From Serpentinicella sp031432315 (GTDB taxonomy: Bacteria; Bacillota; Clostridia; Peptostreptococcales; Natronincolaceae): a stretch of DNA of 64,000 nucleotides. Numbering within the stretch: the stretch's first letter is position 1; each line of letters begins with the position of its first letter. Location of the stretch: assembly GCF_031432315.1 (NCBI RefSeq), contig NZ_JAVKGO010000007.1, forward strand, positions 85,350-149,349. Direction: 5' to 3'. This document shows positions 1 through 8,219 of this stretch, piece after piece. The translations under genes and the position numbers were made by a program. The notes under the pieces were generated by a model that saw only the letters and a list, made by a program, of their open reading frames with translations, made no database searches and had not been told where the DNA came from.

Positions 1-1575
1 ATAGATGAAGTAGAAGTGAGTGAAAAGAAAAAAGTAATGGTATTAGGGTCAGGTCCAATCAGAATCGGACAAGGGATTGAATTTGATTATTGTTCTGTAC
101 ACTGTGTACTAGCGCTAAAACAGGTAGGAATAGAAACAATTATTGTAAACAATAATCCGGAAACCGTAAGTACAGATTTTAATATTTCGGACAAATTATA
201 TTTTGAGCCATTAACTGAAGAAGATGTACTAAATATACTTGAAAAAGAGAGACCAGACGGGGTAATTCTGCAGTTTGGTGGACAAACAGCAATAAAATTA
301 GCTAAATTTCTAAGACAGATGAATATTCCAATACTTGGAACAAAACCAGAACAAATAGATGCTGCGGAAGATAGAGAAAAATTTGATGAGATTATGGAAG
401 CACTGAATATACCACGTCCAAAAGGTAAGGCGGTATGGTCAGTAGAAGAAGGAATGAAAGAAGCGGATAAACTAGGGTATCCGGTTTTAGTAAGACCATC
501 CTATGTTTTAGGTGGACAGGGAATGGAAATCACTTATGAAGAAAAAGAATTACACAGATATTTAAAAGATGCATTTAATAGAGATAAGCATAATCCAGTA
601 TTAATTGATCGCTATTTATTAGGAAAAGAGATCGAGGTAGATGCAATATGTGATGGAGAAGATGTTTTTATACCGGGAATTATGGAACATTTAGAAAGAG
701 CAGGAGTACACTCGGGTGACAGTATTTCCATATATCCAAGCAAACAGATTTCATCTAAAGTAAAAACAAAAATTTTAGACTATACACAAAAGATTGCAGT
801 GGCCCTAAAAGTAAGTGGTATGATTAATATACAATTTATTGAGTTTGAAGATGAACTTTATGTTATAGAGGTGAATCCACGATCTTCTCGAACAGTACCA
901 TTTATTAGTAAAGTAACAGGGGTACCGATGATTTTATTAGCAACTAAGGTAATGTTAGGAGAGAAGCTTAAAAATATTGGATATGGAACAGGGATATTTA
1001 AAGAACCTGAACTTATATCAGTAAAAGTTCCAGTTTTCTCTACGCAAAAACTTCCAAAAGTAGAGGTTAGCTTAGGACCAGAAATGCGTTCTACAGGAGA
1101 AGTGCTTGGAGTTGCTAAAACATTAGAAGAAGCAATGTATAAAGGCTTTTTAGCAGCTGATATGGATATACCGAAAAAGAACGGAAACATATTAGTAACA
1201 CTAAAAGACTTCGATAAAAAAGGCTTTTTACCAATAGCAAAACAGATGATAGATAATGGCTATAATTTAATGGCTACCATGGGAACTGCAGCGTTCTTAG
1301 AACAAAATGATATTCCTGTAACGAAAGTCAAAAAAATAAGCGAAGGAGTACCAAATATTCTAGATGTTATTAGAAGTGGCATGATCGATCTTGTAATTAA
1401 TACCCCAACAAAAGGGAGAGATGAGAAAAAGGATGGATTTAGAATAAGAAGAGCAGCTATTGAATCCTCTGTTAATGTTTTGACTTCGTTAGATACAGTA
1501 CAAGCAATGATGGATATTGTTGAATCTAAAGTAATAGACTACAATTTAGATGTAATTGACTTGGGGGTGAAGTAA
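1..1575 (+). CDS. carB: Carbamoyl-phosphate synthase large subunit, C-terminal half (5' truncated by the window)
   Basis: The frame is open from base 1, so the gene begins upstream of the window; the GTG at 16 is only an internal codon. The visible 524 residues are the second half of CarB, which makes carbamoyl phosphate from bicarbonate, glutamine-derived ammonia and ATP for pyrimidine and arginine synthesis. The carbamate-kinase-type half opens with GSGPIRIGQGIEFDYCSVH, followed by an ATP-grasp domain (VRPSYVLGGQGMEI, then EVNPRSSRTVPFISK). The last ~130 residues form the MGS-like allosteric domain (VTLKDFDKKGFLPIAKQM through RIRRAAIESSVNVLTS). The TAA overlaps the next ATG (TAATG), so translation is probably coupled to pyrK. 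Identity is secure; whether this copy serves only pyrimidine synthesis is inferred from the neighbours. Confidence 0.97.
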   Translation: MDEVEVSEKKKVMVLGSGPIRIGQGIEFDYCSVHCVLALKQVGIETIIVNNNPETVSTDFNISDKLYFEPLTEEDVLNILEKERPDGVILQFGGQTAIKLAKFLRQMNIPILGTKPEQIDAAEDREKFDEIMEALNIPRPKGKAVWSVEEGMKEADKLGYPVLVRPSYVLGGQGMEITYEEKELHRYLKDAFNRDKHNPVLIDRYLLGKEIEVDAICDGEDVFIPGIMEHLERAGVHSGDSISIYPSKQISSKVKTKILDYTQKIAVALKVSGMINIQFIEFEDELYVIEVNPRSSRTVPFISKVTGVPMILLATKVMLGEKLKNIGYGTGIFKEPELISVKVPVFSTQKLPKVEVSLGPEMRSTGEVLGVAKTLEEAMYKGFLAADMDIPKKNGNILVTLKDFDKKGFLPIAKQMIDNGYNLMATMGTAAFLEQNDIPVTKVKKISEGVPNILDVIRSGMIDLVINTPTKGRDEKKDGFRIRRAAIESSVNVLTSLDTVQAMMDIVESKVIDYNLDVIDLGVK

Positions 1576-2345
1576 TGAATAGATGGAAAAATGTAAAGAT
1601 ATTAAGCAACAAAGAGATTGTTCCAGGAATGTATGAATTAGATATTCTAGCACCAAAAATGGCACAAATATCTGAACCTGGCCAGTTTATGAATTTATAC
1701 TGTAAATCAGAATCACGACTTTTACCCCGTCCAATTAGTATATGTGAAATTAATAAAGAAGCCGAAACCCTAAAATTAATATATGCTGTTGTAGGAAAAG
1801 GAACAGAAGAAATTTCGCAGATGAGAGAAGGGGAAACCATTAAGGTTATGGGACCTTTTGGTAATGGCTTTAAAGTAGGAAAAGAACAAGATCATATTAT
1901 CATCGGTGGCGGCGTAGGAACGCCACCTCTATTAGAGCTTGTTAAGCATTTAAAAGGTAAAAAACGTGTATACCTAGGGTTTAGAACAAATCCTATACTT
2001 GTAGAAGCCTTTGAAAAACATGGCGCAGAGGTACACGTAGCAACAGAAGATGGTAGTTTTGGCACAAAAGGTAATGTAATGGATATATTAACAAAAACTG
2101 AGCCACAAGGGGACATTGTATACAGCTGTGGTCCAAAACCAATGCTTAAAGCGGTATATAACTGGGCTAAGGAGAAGAATATACCTTCTCAGTTATCCTT
2201 TGAAGAAAGAATGGCCTGTGGTATAGGTGCATGTTTAGTTTGTACTTGTAAGATACAAAGAGAACAAGAGGTTGATTGGGAAAATCGCCGTGTGTGTAAA
2301 GACGGACCTGTATTTAATGGAGATGAGGTGATCTGGGATGACTAG
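1575..2345 (+). CDS. pyrK: Dihydroorotate dehydrogenase B, electron-transfer subunit PyrK
   Basis: A 256-aa iron-sulfur flavoprotein that passes electrons from the catalytic PyrD subunit to NAD+. The N-terminal half is a ferredoxin-reductase-like FAD domain (LLPRPISICEI), then an NAD-binding domain (IIGGGVGTPPLLELVKHL). The C-terminal cysteine set (ERMACGIGACLVCTCK, then RRVCKDGPVF) is the expected [2Fe-2S] site. The ATG overlaps the carB stop by one base and follows GGGGGTGAAG. The 3' end overlaps pyrD by 8 bases. The arrangement carB-pyrK-pyrD-pyrE is typical of Clostridia and Bacilli, and PyrK implies the NAD-linked class 1B enzyme, which needs neither oxygen nor quinone. Confidence 0.96.
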   Translation: MNRWKNVKILSNKEIVPGMYELDILAPKMAQISEPGQFMNLYCKSESRLLPRPISICEINKEAETLKLIYAVVGKGTEEISQMREGETIKVMGPFGNGFKVGKEQDHIIIGGGVGTPPLLELVKHLKGKKRVYLGFRTNPILVEAFEKHGAEVHVATEDGSFGTKGNVMDILTKTEPQGDIVYSCGPKPMLKAVYNWAKEKNIPSQLSFEERMACGIGACLVCTCKIQREQEVDWENRRVCKDGPVFNGDEVIWDD

Positions 2346-3255
2346 TTTAAATACCAAAATAAATATTGCCGGTGTAGAAATGAAAAATCCAGTTATGACG
2401 GCTTCAGGAACTTTTGGATCTGGTAAAGAGTATAGTGAGTTTGTAGATTTAAATCAATTAGGTGCAGTGGTAGTAAAAGGGGTGGCTAATGTACCCTGGA
2501 AGGGAAATGCAAGTCCAAGAACTGCTGAAACATATGGTGGCATGTTAAATAGTGTTGGACTACAGAATCCTGGTGTAGATGTATTTATAAAAGAAGACAT
2601 TCCTTTTCTTAGAAAATTTGATACAAAGATCATCGTAAACATCGCGGGACGAAGCGTGGAGGATTACTGTGAAGTTGTAGAAACCTTAGGAGATGCAGAT
2701 ATAGATATGATTGAACTTAATATATCTTGTCCTAATGTAAAGGAAGGTTGTGTATCCTTCGGTACGAATGCAAAAACCGTTGAACAAGTAACGAAAGAGG
2801 TAAAAAAATATGCAAAACAGCCTTTGATTGTAAAATTGAGTCCGAATGTTGCAGATATTGCCGAGATTGCTAGGGGTGCAGAAGCTGGTGGGGCGGATGC
2901 GATATCCTTAATAAATACTTTATTAGGGATGGTAATTGATATTCATAAGCGACAACCCGTATTAGCAAATATTATGGGAGGATTTTCAGGACCTGCTATA
3001 AAGCCCGTTGCAGTTCGCATGGTGTATCAAGTAGCTCAAGCAGTTTCTGTACCTATAATCGGTATGGGAGGTATCGCTACTGGGGAAGATGCGATTGAAT
3101 TTATGTTAGCTGGGGCAACTGGAGTTGCAGTTGGTACTGCAAACTTCTATAACCCTCGGGCTACAATGGATGTAAAAGAAGGTATTGAAGCATATATGAA
3201 GAAGTACAATGTTAAGGATATTAATCATATTGTTGGAGAATTATCATATATATAA
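2338..3255 (+). CDS. pyrD: Dihydroorotate dehydrogenase (class 1B), catalytic subunit
   Basis: A 305-aa TIM-barrel FMN enzyme that oxidises dihydroorotate to orotate, step four of UMP synthesis. Recognisable segments are NPVMTASGTFGSGKEY at the N-terminus, ELNISCPNVKEG holding the catalytic-base cysteine of class 1 enzymes, VKLSPNVADI, SLINTLLGMVID and the phosphate-binding GMGGIATGEDAIEF...GATGVAVGTANF. The length matches the class 1B family (~305-310 aa). The ATG lies inside the pyrK 3' end after GAGGTGATCTGGG, so the two subunits of the heterotetramer are probably translationally coupled. Confidence 0.97.
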   Translation: MTSLNTKINIAGVEMKNPVMTASGTFGSGKEYSEFVDLNQLGAVVVKGVANVPWKGNASPRTAETYGGMLNSVGLQNPGVDVFIKEDIPFLRKFDTKIIVNIAGRSVEDYCEVVETLGDADIDMIELNISCPNVKEGCVSFGTNAKTVEQVTKEVKKYAKQPLIVKLSPNVADIAEIARGAEAGGADAISLINTLLGMVIDIHKRQPVLANIMGGFSGPAIKPVAVRMVYQVAQAVSVPIIGMGGIATGEDAIEFMLAGATGVAVGTANFYNPRATMDVKEGIEAYMKKYNVKDINHIVGELSYI

Positions 3256-3297
3256 TTTGTTGAAAGACTAAATTAAAATGATGGGGAGCGGATTTGA

Positions 3298-3879
3298 ATG
3301 TTAACAAAAGAAAGAGTTATTGAAATACTAGAGAAAGCCGATGTACTATTAAAAGGACACTTTTTACTAACCTCAGGGAGACATAGTAACCAGTATATGC
3401 AATGTGCACAATTACTACAGTACCCGGAATATGCAGAGGAAATATCAAAAGGGCTTGCAGATAACTTTAGAGAGGATAATATTGACGTAGTGATCGGACC
3501 TGCAATGGGTGGAATTATTATATCTTATGAAATAGCAAGACAGTTAAAAGTAAAAAACTTATTTGCAGAAAGAGAAAATGGGAAAATGGTGCTTAGAAGA
3601 GGATTCTCTATACCTAAAGGAGCTCGAGTGCTGATAGCAGAAGACGTTATTACTACAGGAGGTTCAGTTAGAGAAGTTATGGATATTGTAAAAGAGCAAG
3701 GTGCTGAAGTAGCGGGAGTTGCGGTTCTAGTAGATCGAAGTAATGGAACAATTGATTTTGGTACAAAACTTGCAGCAGCTTTAACAACAGAAGTGATATC
3801 TTATGACCCAGCAGAATGTCCGATTTGTAAAGAAGGTAAATTACCTGCAATAAAGCCAGGAAGCAGAAAAACTATATAA
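3298..3879 (+). CDS. pyrE: Orotate phosphoribosyltransferase
   Basis: A 193-aa type I phosphoribosyltransferase joining orotate and PRPP to give OMP. The PRPP-binding motif is VLIAEDVITTGGSVREV (about residues 104-120), and GPAMGGIIISYEIAR is the pyrophosphate loop. It has the clostridial-type C-terminal extension with CPIC, a form often seen in anaerobes. The start ATG follows GGGGAG at normal spacing. It lies 42 bases behind pyrD with no terminator between, so it is most likely the last pyr gene here; pyrF is not in the visible part. Confidence 0.96.
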   Translation: MLTKERVIEILEKADVLLKGHFLLTSGRHSNQYMQCAQLLQYPEYAEEISKGLADNFREDNIDVVIGPAMGGIIISYEIARQLKVKNLFAERENGKMVLRRGFSIPKGARVLIAEDVITTGGSVREVMDIVKEQGAEVAGVAVLVDRSNGTIDFGTKLAAALTTEVISYDPAECPICKEGKLPAIKPGSRKTI

Positions 3880-3979
3880 AAATATAATGATATAAAGTAT
3901 ACATTTCAATTTACAGTAGTCCCTATGATCAGGAGAATTGTATAAACCTATTAGCAAAAGGTTTAATTGGGGGAGTTAT

Positions 3980-4855
3980 ATGAGCAATCAAATTGTACTT
4001 AAATCAGTGGATCTTAAAAATGGAGAAACATTAAGCTATCGCGAAGCAATGCATCATGAGTATGTAATAGTATTAGTACATGGAAACTTAAGCTCATCAA
4101 AAAATTGGGATATTCTAATGGAAAGTTTAGATTCTCGTTTTAAGGTTTATGCTGTAGATCTAAGGGGATTTGGTGAATCTACCTATAACAAACCAATTAC
4201 CAATATGAAAGATTTTTCTGACGATCTAAAGCTTTTTGTTGATAAATTAAAACTTAAAAAGTTTACTTTAGTTGGTTGGTCAGCAGGTGGTGCAGTAACA
4301 ATGCAATTTGCAGCAAATTATCCGAAATATGTGGAAAAGCTTATTTTAATTGAATCTGCAAGTACAAGAGGGTATAATAATACTTTTTTTGGAATTGGAG
4401 ATGTAGGTAGTTGTATTTCTATTAAAGATGGAATTATACCATTTTTTAAGAATTTAATGCAAAGTAACAGTAATAGATGGTTATTGAGGAAATTATCAGA
4501 TATAGCTATGTACTTGCATAAGAAACCACCTGAAGATAAATATGAAGCCTATATTGATGAAATGACGAAGCAAAGAAATCTAATAGATATCAACTATGCA
4601 TTGACTTTATTTAATATATCTAACGAACATAATGGAACTGTTAAAGGCACTGGAGAAGTAGATCATATAAAAGCCCCCACCTTAGTAATACAAGGGGACA
4701 GAGATTTGGTTGTTACAATGGATATGGCTAAAACAATTGTCCAAGATATAGGAGAAAATGCACAATTGATTGTACTAGAAAAATGCGGTCATTCCCCATT
4801 GGTAGATAGACCGGAGGATGTACAAGAGTTAATTACAAGATTTGTTGTTCAGTAA
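3980..4855 (+). CDS. Alpha/beta-hydrolase fold protein
   Basis: A 291-aa single-domain alpha/beta hydrolase of unknown substrate. The oxyanion region is VLVHGNLSSSKNWD, the nucleophile elbow is GWSAGGA (Ser about residue 97), the likely acid lies in QGDRDLVV and the histidine in CGHSPLVDRP. An in-frame TTG at 3938 gives a longer product, but its AGGAG sits only two bases away; GGGGGAG before the ATG at 3980 is well spaced, so I chose that start. No signal peptide, so it should be cytosolic. It follows pyrE by 100 bases and is closed by a strong terminator. It could be an esterase, a lactonase or a C-C hydrolase; the sequence does not decide. Confidence 0.85.
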   Translation: MSNQIVLKSVDLKNGETLSYREAMHHEYVIVLVHGNLSSSKNWDILMESLDSRFKVYAVDLRGFGESTYNKPITNMKDFSDDLKLFVDKLKLKKFTLVGWSAGGAVTMQFAANYPKYVEKLILIESASTRGYNNTFFGIGDVGSCISIKDGIIPFFKNLMQSNSNRWLLRKLSDIAMYLHKKPPEDKYEAYIDEMTKQRNLIDINYALTLFNISNEHNGTVKGTGEVDHIKAPTLVIQGDRDLVVTMDMAKTIVQDIGENAQLIVLEKCGHSPLVDRPEDVQELITRFVVQ

Positions 4856-4860
4856 AATTA

Positions 4861-4890
4861 AAACACACCTTCTTTTTAGAAGGTGTGTTT
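4861..4890. terminator. Bidirectional intrinsic terminator
   Basis: A perfect 13-bp stem (4861-4873 with 4878-4890) around a TTTT loop sits between two convergent genes. The minus-strand reading is followed by a good T-run, and the plus-strand one by a weaker TTGGCTTTGTT. It probably ends both the 3980 hydrolase and the 4982 MetX-like transcripts. Confidence 0.85.
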
Positions 4891-4981
4891 TGGCTTTGTT
4901 TCCTGTGAACTCAACAGCACGAAGTAAGTTGGATTATCAAATTGTACTAGTATTTAATAATAGATGAAAAGGATTTACTTT

Positions 4982-6061
4982 CTATAAATGAATATACTTT
5001 TTAATTTCCTCCCCGATAGATTTAGCTTCTTGAACACAGCCCAAGTGTCCCCACATAGAATCTAACTCAACAGCCTTTGCTTGGCCTTCTTGTTTTTGAT
5101 TGAGGATATTGGCAACTTCCTGTGCCCATTTAGGGGAGAACTCAGAATCGGTATTAATATTTATTAGTAGGGTAGGACATTGGATCCTTTGTACACCAGC
5201 TTCATAGCTATCTGCATCGCGACCAAGATCATAGGTATTAATTGCGCTCAATATTGAAATAAAGCAATTTGGATCTCTTCTTTGAATTTGTTTTTCCATT
5301 TGATCTGTTAGATAATTTAAGCAGTTTTCACTTCTAGTGAATTGGGAGCTACTACTTTCAGGGACATTATCCCAGTAGGTATGTTGTAGCAGTCTCTCGT
5401 GTGTGTAATATATCCGAGAAATTTGATGGATCAATCTTAAAGCCGGTAAAGGTTTATCAAGAGAATACCAACCTTCATTGAATGCTGAATCCATTTTGAT
5501 TGTATTCATCATAAAATGGTGGATGGCCATCCCAGAAGGCGTCATACGTCCTGCTGTTGCAACAGCAACAACATTTTCAACAAAGGTTGGGTAAAGGGCT
5601 GCCATTTGTAAACTTATTAAGGATCCCATTGAAGGACCGGCTATTAATTTCAACTTCTTAATGCCAAGCTCATCTAGAAAAGCTTTATTAAATCGAGTGA
5701 TATCGATTAATGTTATAAATGGAAAGTCAGGCCCATAATGAGTGCCTGTTTTAGGATTTAAACTTAAGGGTGAACTGGTACCAAACATACTCCCTAATGC
5801 ATTGGCACTAATAACTCGATACTTTCTTGTATCAATGGCTTTGTCATCACCAATGATATCATCCCACCAACCAGGAACTGCATCTTGATTAGTATATTTT
5901 CCCGCTGCATGTTGACTACTAAGTCCACCATGGCAAACCATTATAACATCACCTTCTGGATTGCCGTACGCTTCGTATGTAACAACAGGGTTTTCTATTT
6001 TCTCTCCGTGTTCTGTTATAAAGGGTTTTGGTAAGGTTAAAGATTTCTTTTGAACAATCAT
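4982..6061 (-). CDS. MetX-like homoserine O-acetyltransferase family protein (alpha/beta hydrolase)
   Basis: A 359-aa protein of the homoserine O-acyltransferase branch of alpha/beta hydrolases. Features are TYEAYGNPEGDVIMVCHGGLS near the N-terminus, the NALGSMFGTSSPLS segment, the nucleophile GPSMGSLISLQMAALYP, Asp in NINTDSEFSP and His in WGHLGCVQE. The family acylates homoserine for methionine synthesis or hydrolyses related esters; several MetX-like proteins have other substrates, and no methionine gene or SAM/T-box leader lies next to it, so the reaction is left open. The start is set by AAGGAGGTATTAT directly before the ATG at 6061; an upstream in-frame ATG at 6115 lacks a ribosome site. 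Confidence 0.82.
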   Translation of the reverse strand: MIVQKKSLTLPKPFITEHGEKIENPVVTYEAYGNPEGDVIMVCHGGLSSQHAAGKYTNQDAVPGWWDDIIGDDKAIDTRKYRVISANALGSMFGTSSPLSLNPKTGTHYGPDFPFITLIDITRFNKAFLDELGIKKLKLIAGPSMGSLISLQMAALYPTFVENVVAVATAGRMTPSGMAIHHFMMNTIKMDSAFNEGWYSLDKPLPALRLIHQISRIYYTHERLLQHTYWDNVPESSSSQFTRSENCLNYLTDQMEKQIQRRDPNCFISILSAINTYDLGRDADSYEAGVQRIQCPTLLININTDSEFSPKWAQEVANILNQKQEGQAKAVELDSMWGHLGCVQEAKSIGEEIKKYIHL

Positions 6062-6375
6062 ATAATACCTCCTTAAGAAAAAAGTAAAAAGTGTATTTAT
6101 TTGTTTGATTGACATAGTTTAATAGAATTATATGAATAATTTATTCAGTCCAATAAATAAAAAAACATACCTTCTTGCTTTTATAAAATTTATTTATGGA
6201 ATTCTTCACACTTTTTAATTTTACATTAGTATATAAAAATACACAAAGGGATTTCGTTTAAAAAATATAGAAAATGTAGTATTATAAGTAGTATAAAAAA
6301 ATGGTTGAGTTAGAAATATATTTAGGTAATTCATTAATAAGAAAGTTTTCAGCAGTATCTGAGAGGAAGGATCTT
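6062..6375. other. A+T-rich divergent intergenic region
   Basis: This 314-base stretch separates the divergent MetX-like and psd starts. It holds the candidate minus-strand promoter and palindrome listed at 6127-6153, and AT-rich sequence in front of psd with possible -10 elements around 6280-6296. I see no small gene with a ribosome site and no known riboswitch. The in-frame ATG at 6301 is not preceded by a Shine-Dalgarno sequence. Confidence 0.6.
6127..6153 (-). promoter_or_regulatory. Candidate promoter of the MetX-like gene with a 7-1-7 palindrome in its spacer
   Basis: Read on the minus strand, TTGGAC (6153-6148) is followed by a 15-base spacer and TATAAT (6132-6127). The spacer is exactly the perfect palindrome TGAATAAATTATTCA (7-base arms, one central base). 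Such 7-1-7 repeats are the form of Fur/PerR/Zur operators, and the arms also resemble half an ARG box. The 15-base spacer is short for sigma-A, so the -35 assignment is tentative. Confidence 0.5.
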
Positions 6376-7272
6376 ATGAAAGTTTATTATATAGACAGGA
6401 AAACTGGAGAAAAAAAATTAGAAACCGTTGCTGGACTTAAATATTTAAAGTGGGGTTATGATACTAAACTAGGTAAATCCTTATTAGAAATACTTTTTAA
6501 AAGGAAGTTACCATCAATTATTTATGGAAAGCTACAGGATCGGCCTAGTAGTACGAAGAAAATTCAAAAATTTGTCGAAGCATTATCGATAAATATGGAG
6601 GAAGCTCTAGAAGAAAACTTAGATAAATATAGTAGTTTTAATGATTTCTTTATTAGGGAGTTAAAACCGGATGCTAGGTATATAAGCGAAAAAAAAGAAG
6701 ATCTTATATCCCCAGCAGACGGTAGGGTGTTAGCCTATGAAAATATTGATATAAATAAAGTTATACAAGTAAAAGGAATGACCTATAAGTTATCAGATCT
6801 ATTTCGTGACAATAAACTAGCAGAAGCCTTTGATAGTGGTGTATGCATTGTTGTTAGATTATCACCAGCGGATTATCATCGATACCATTTTCCAGACAGC
6901 GGGCAGGTAAAAAAACACAGGCATATTGATGGGAGTCTTTATTCTGTAAACCCACTGGCATTAAAGAAAGTAATATCTTTATATTGTGAAAACAAAAGAG
7001 AATTGACAGTTTTTGATTCAGATAATTTTGGTGAGATCACTATGCTGGAAGTAGGAGCAACTTGTGTAGGTACGATAAAGCAGACTTATAATCCTAAAAA
7101 CAGAGTTAAAAAAGGAAGCCCAAAAGGCTATTTTAAATTTGGTGGATCTACTGTTATACTGTTCTTGAAAAAAGGACAAGTAAAAGTTGATGAGGATATT
7201 TTAAAAAATACAGAGGATGGACTGGAAACTAGAGTAAATATGGGAGAGACAATAGGGAAAAGATTAAATTAA
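6376..7272 (+). CDS. psd: Phosphatidylserine decarboxylase proenzyme
   Basis: A 298-aa membrane-associated enzyme that decarboxylates phosphatidylserine to phosphatidylethanolamine. The proenzyme cleaves itself at the serine of the C-terminal GGST motif (KFGGSTVILFL), leaving a pyruvoyl cofactor on the alpha chain. Other family marks are FNDFFIRELKPDAR, the SPADGRVLAYE segment and LSPADYHRYHFPDSG with its catalytic histidines. I start at 6376, where GAGAGGAAGG precedes the ATG and the length agrees with clostridial Psd; the in-frame ATG at 6301 has no ribosome site. No phosphatidylserine synthase is adjacent. Confidence 0.93.
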   Translation: MKVYYIDRKTGEKKLETVAGLKYLKWGYDTKLGKSLLEILFKRKLPSIIYGKLQDRPSSTKKIQKFVEALSINMEEALEENLDKYSSFNDFFIRELKPDARYISEKKEDLISPADGRVLAYENIDINKVIQVKGMTYKLSDLFRDNKLAEAFDSGVCIVVRLSPADYHRYHFPDSGQVKKHRHIDGSLYSVNPLALKKVISLYCENKRELTVFDSDNFGEITMLEVGATCVGTIKQTYNPKNRVKKGSPKGYFKFGGSTVILFLKKGQVKVDEDILKNTEDGLETRVNMGETIGKRLN

Positions 7273-7338
7273 GGAAATTTTAAAATAAAGCATATAAAAA
7301 ATAGTGACAAACTAGAAAAGCAGAATTTTCCTACTATA

Positions 7339-7379
7339 TAAAGAAAGATACCAAATATGTAAACAGGTATCTTTCTTTA
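7339..7379. terminator. Bidirectional intrinsic terminator
   Basis: A 14-bp perfect stem (7339-7352 with 7366-7379) and a 13-base loop lie between convergent psd and rubrerythrin. TTTTAA follows on the plus strand, and T-rich sequence follows in the other direction. Confidence 0.8.
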
Positions 7380-7386
7380 TTTTAAC

Positions 7387-7944
7387 TTATTTTTCTGTAT
7401 TAAAAACAGTAAACATTTCTTTTTTAACTCTACAAATAGGGCAGTTATCAGGAACATCATCTGTTAGCGTATATCCACAGACATCACAGACATGGACAGT
7501 ATCATAAGTAAAATCTTGGCCATTATCTACAGCTTGTTTGGCTACTGTAAATAGTGCAGAATGGGTTTTTTCTGCTTCAATAGCATATTTAAAGGAGCGC
7601 ATACTGCCTTTTTCCCCTTGAAGTTCAGCTACTGCCATAAAAGCAGGATACATTTGCTCTACTTCATAATCTTCTCCTTCGATTGCTCCTTGTAAGTTTT
7701 CTGAAGTAGTTGTTAAACCAAAACCTGCTCCGGCTGTCACTGCAGCTTCCCCTACTTGATTTTTTAATTCACTAAAATGATTACTAGCATGAACTTGCTC
7801 AGCATAGGCGATGGCTTTAAATAAATTTGATACGTTTGGGAACCCTTCTTTCTTTGCGGCATTTCCCCACTGGATATAACGCATGTGGGCCATACTTTCT
7901 CCTCCAAATGCTGATTTTAAGTTAGTTTCAGTTATTGCGTTCAT
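7387..7944 (-). CDS. rbr: Rubrerythrin
   Basis: A 185-aa non-heme iron protein that reduces hydrogen peroxide in anaerobes. The N-terminal ferritin-like four-helix domain carries diiron ligands in FGGESMAHMRY, AEQVHASNHF, VEQMYPAF and AIEAEKTHSALF. The C-terminal rubredoxin-like domain has two Cys pairs, CDVCGYTL and CPICRVKKEMF, for Fe(Cys)4. AGGGGG lies 12 bases before the ATG. It appears monocistronic, with a terminator downstream. It fits an oxidative-stress role in an obligate anaerobe; electron donors are not encoded nearby. Confidence 0.95.
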   Translation of the reverse strand: MNAITETNLKSAFGGESMAHMRYIQWGNAAKKEGFPNVSNLFKAIAYAEQVHASNHFSELKNQVGEAAVTAGAGFGLTTTSENLQGAIEGEDYEVEQMYPAFMAVAELQGEKGSMRSFKYAIEAEKTHSALFTVAKQAVDNGQDFTYDTVHVCDVCGYTLTDDVPDNCPICRVKKEMFTVFNTEK

Positions 7945-7962
7945 AAGCTTTATTCCCCCTAA

Positions 7963-7978
7963 TTAATTTTAAAATTAA
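7963..7978. repeat. 16-bp perfect A+T palindrome in the rubrerythrin leader
   Basis: TTAATTTTAAAATTAA lies just upstream of the rubrerythrin ribosome site. It could be an operator or the stem of a small leader hairpin, but all-A/T palindromes are frequent by chance in this sequence. It is not a match to the PerR box. Confidence 0.35.
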
Positions 7979-8142
7979 AGTTTTCCAAAAGTACATTTAC
8001 CCTGTTCTATCTTTTTTAAACAAAATAGTAATATTTTTCTTACATAACAAAGGAAATTCAAGGAATATGGAGAAATAGTCAAGAGTTCATATTTAAGTCA
8101 CAACAATAATATATTAATTATAAAAGACAACCCTTTAAAATT

Positions 8143-8170
8143 TTGAATAAAAGTTATATTATTATATAAT
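8143..8170 (+). promoter_or_regulatory. Candidate sigma-A promoter for the yhaM-like operon
   Basis: TTGAAT (8143-8148), a 16-base spacer and a perfect TATAAT (8165-8170) predict a start near 8177. An inverted repeat TGACGT...ACGTCA (8181-8202, enclosing GTTAAC) follows at once and could be an operator over the start site. Confidence 0.55.
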
Positions 8171-8219
8171 AATGGTAATTTGACGTTGTTAACTAGACGT
8201 CATTTATAGGGGGACAGAA

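Noticed and set aside
858..1190. A 110-codon minus-strand open frame inside carB.
   Set aside because: It is antisense to the conserved CarB coding sequence and has no initiation signal.
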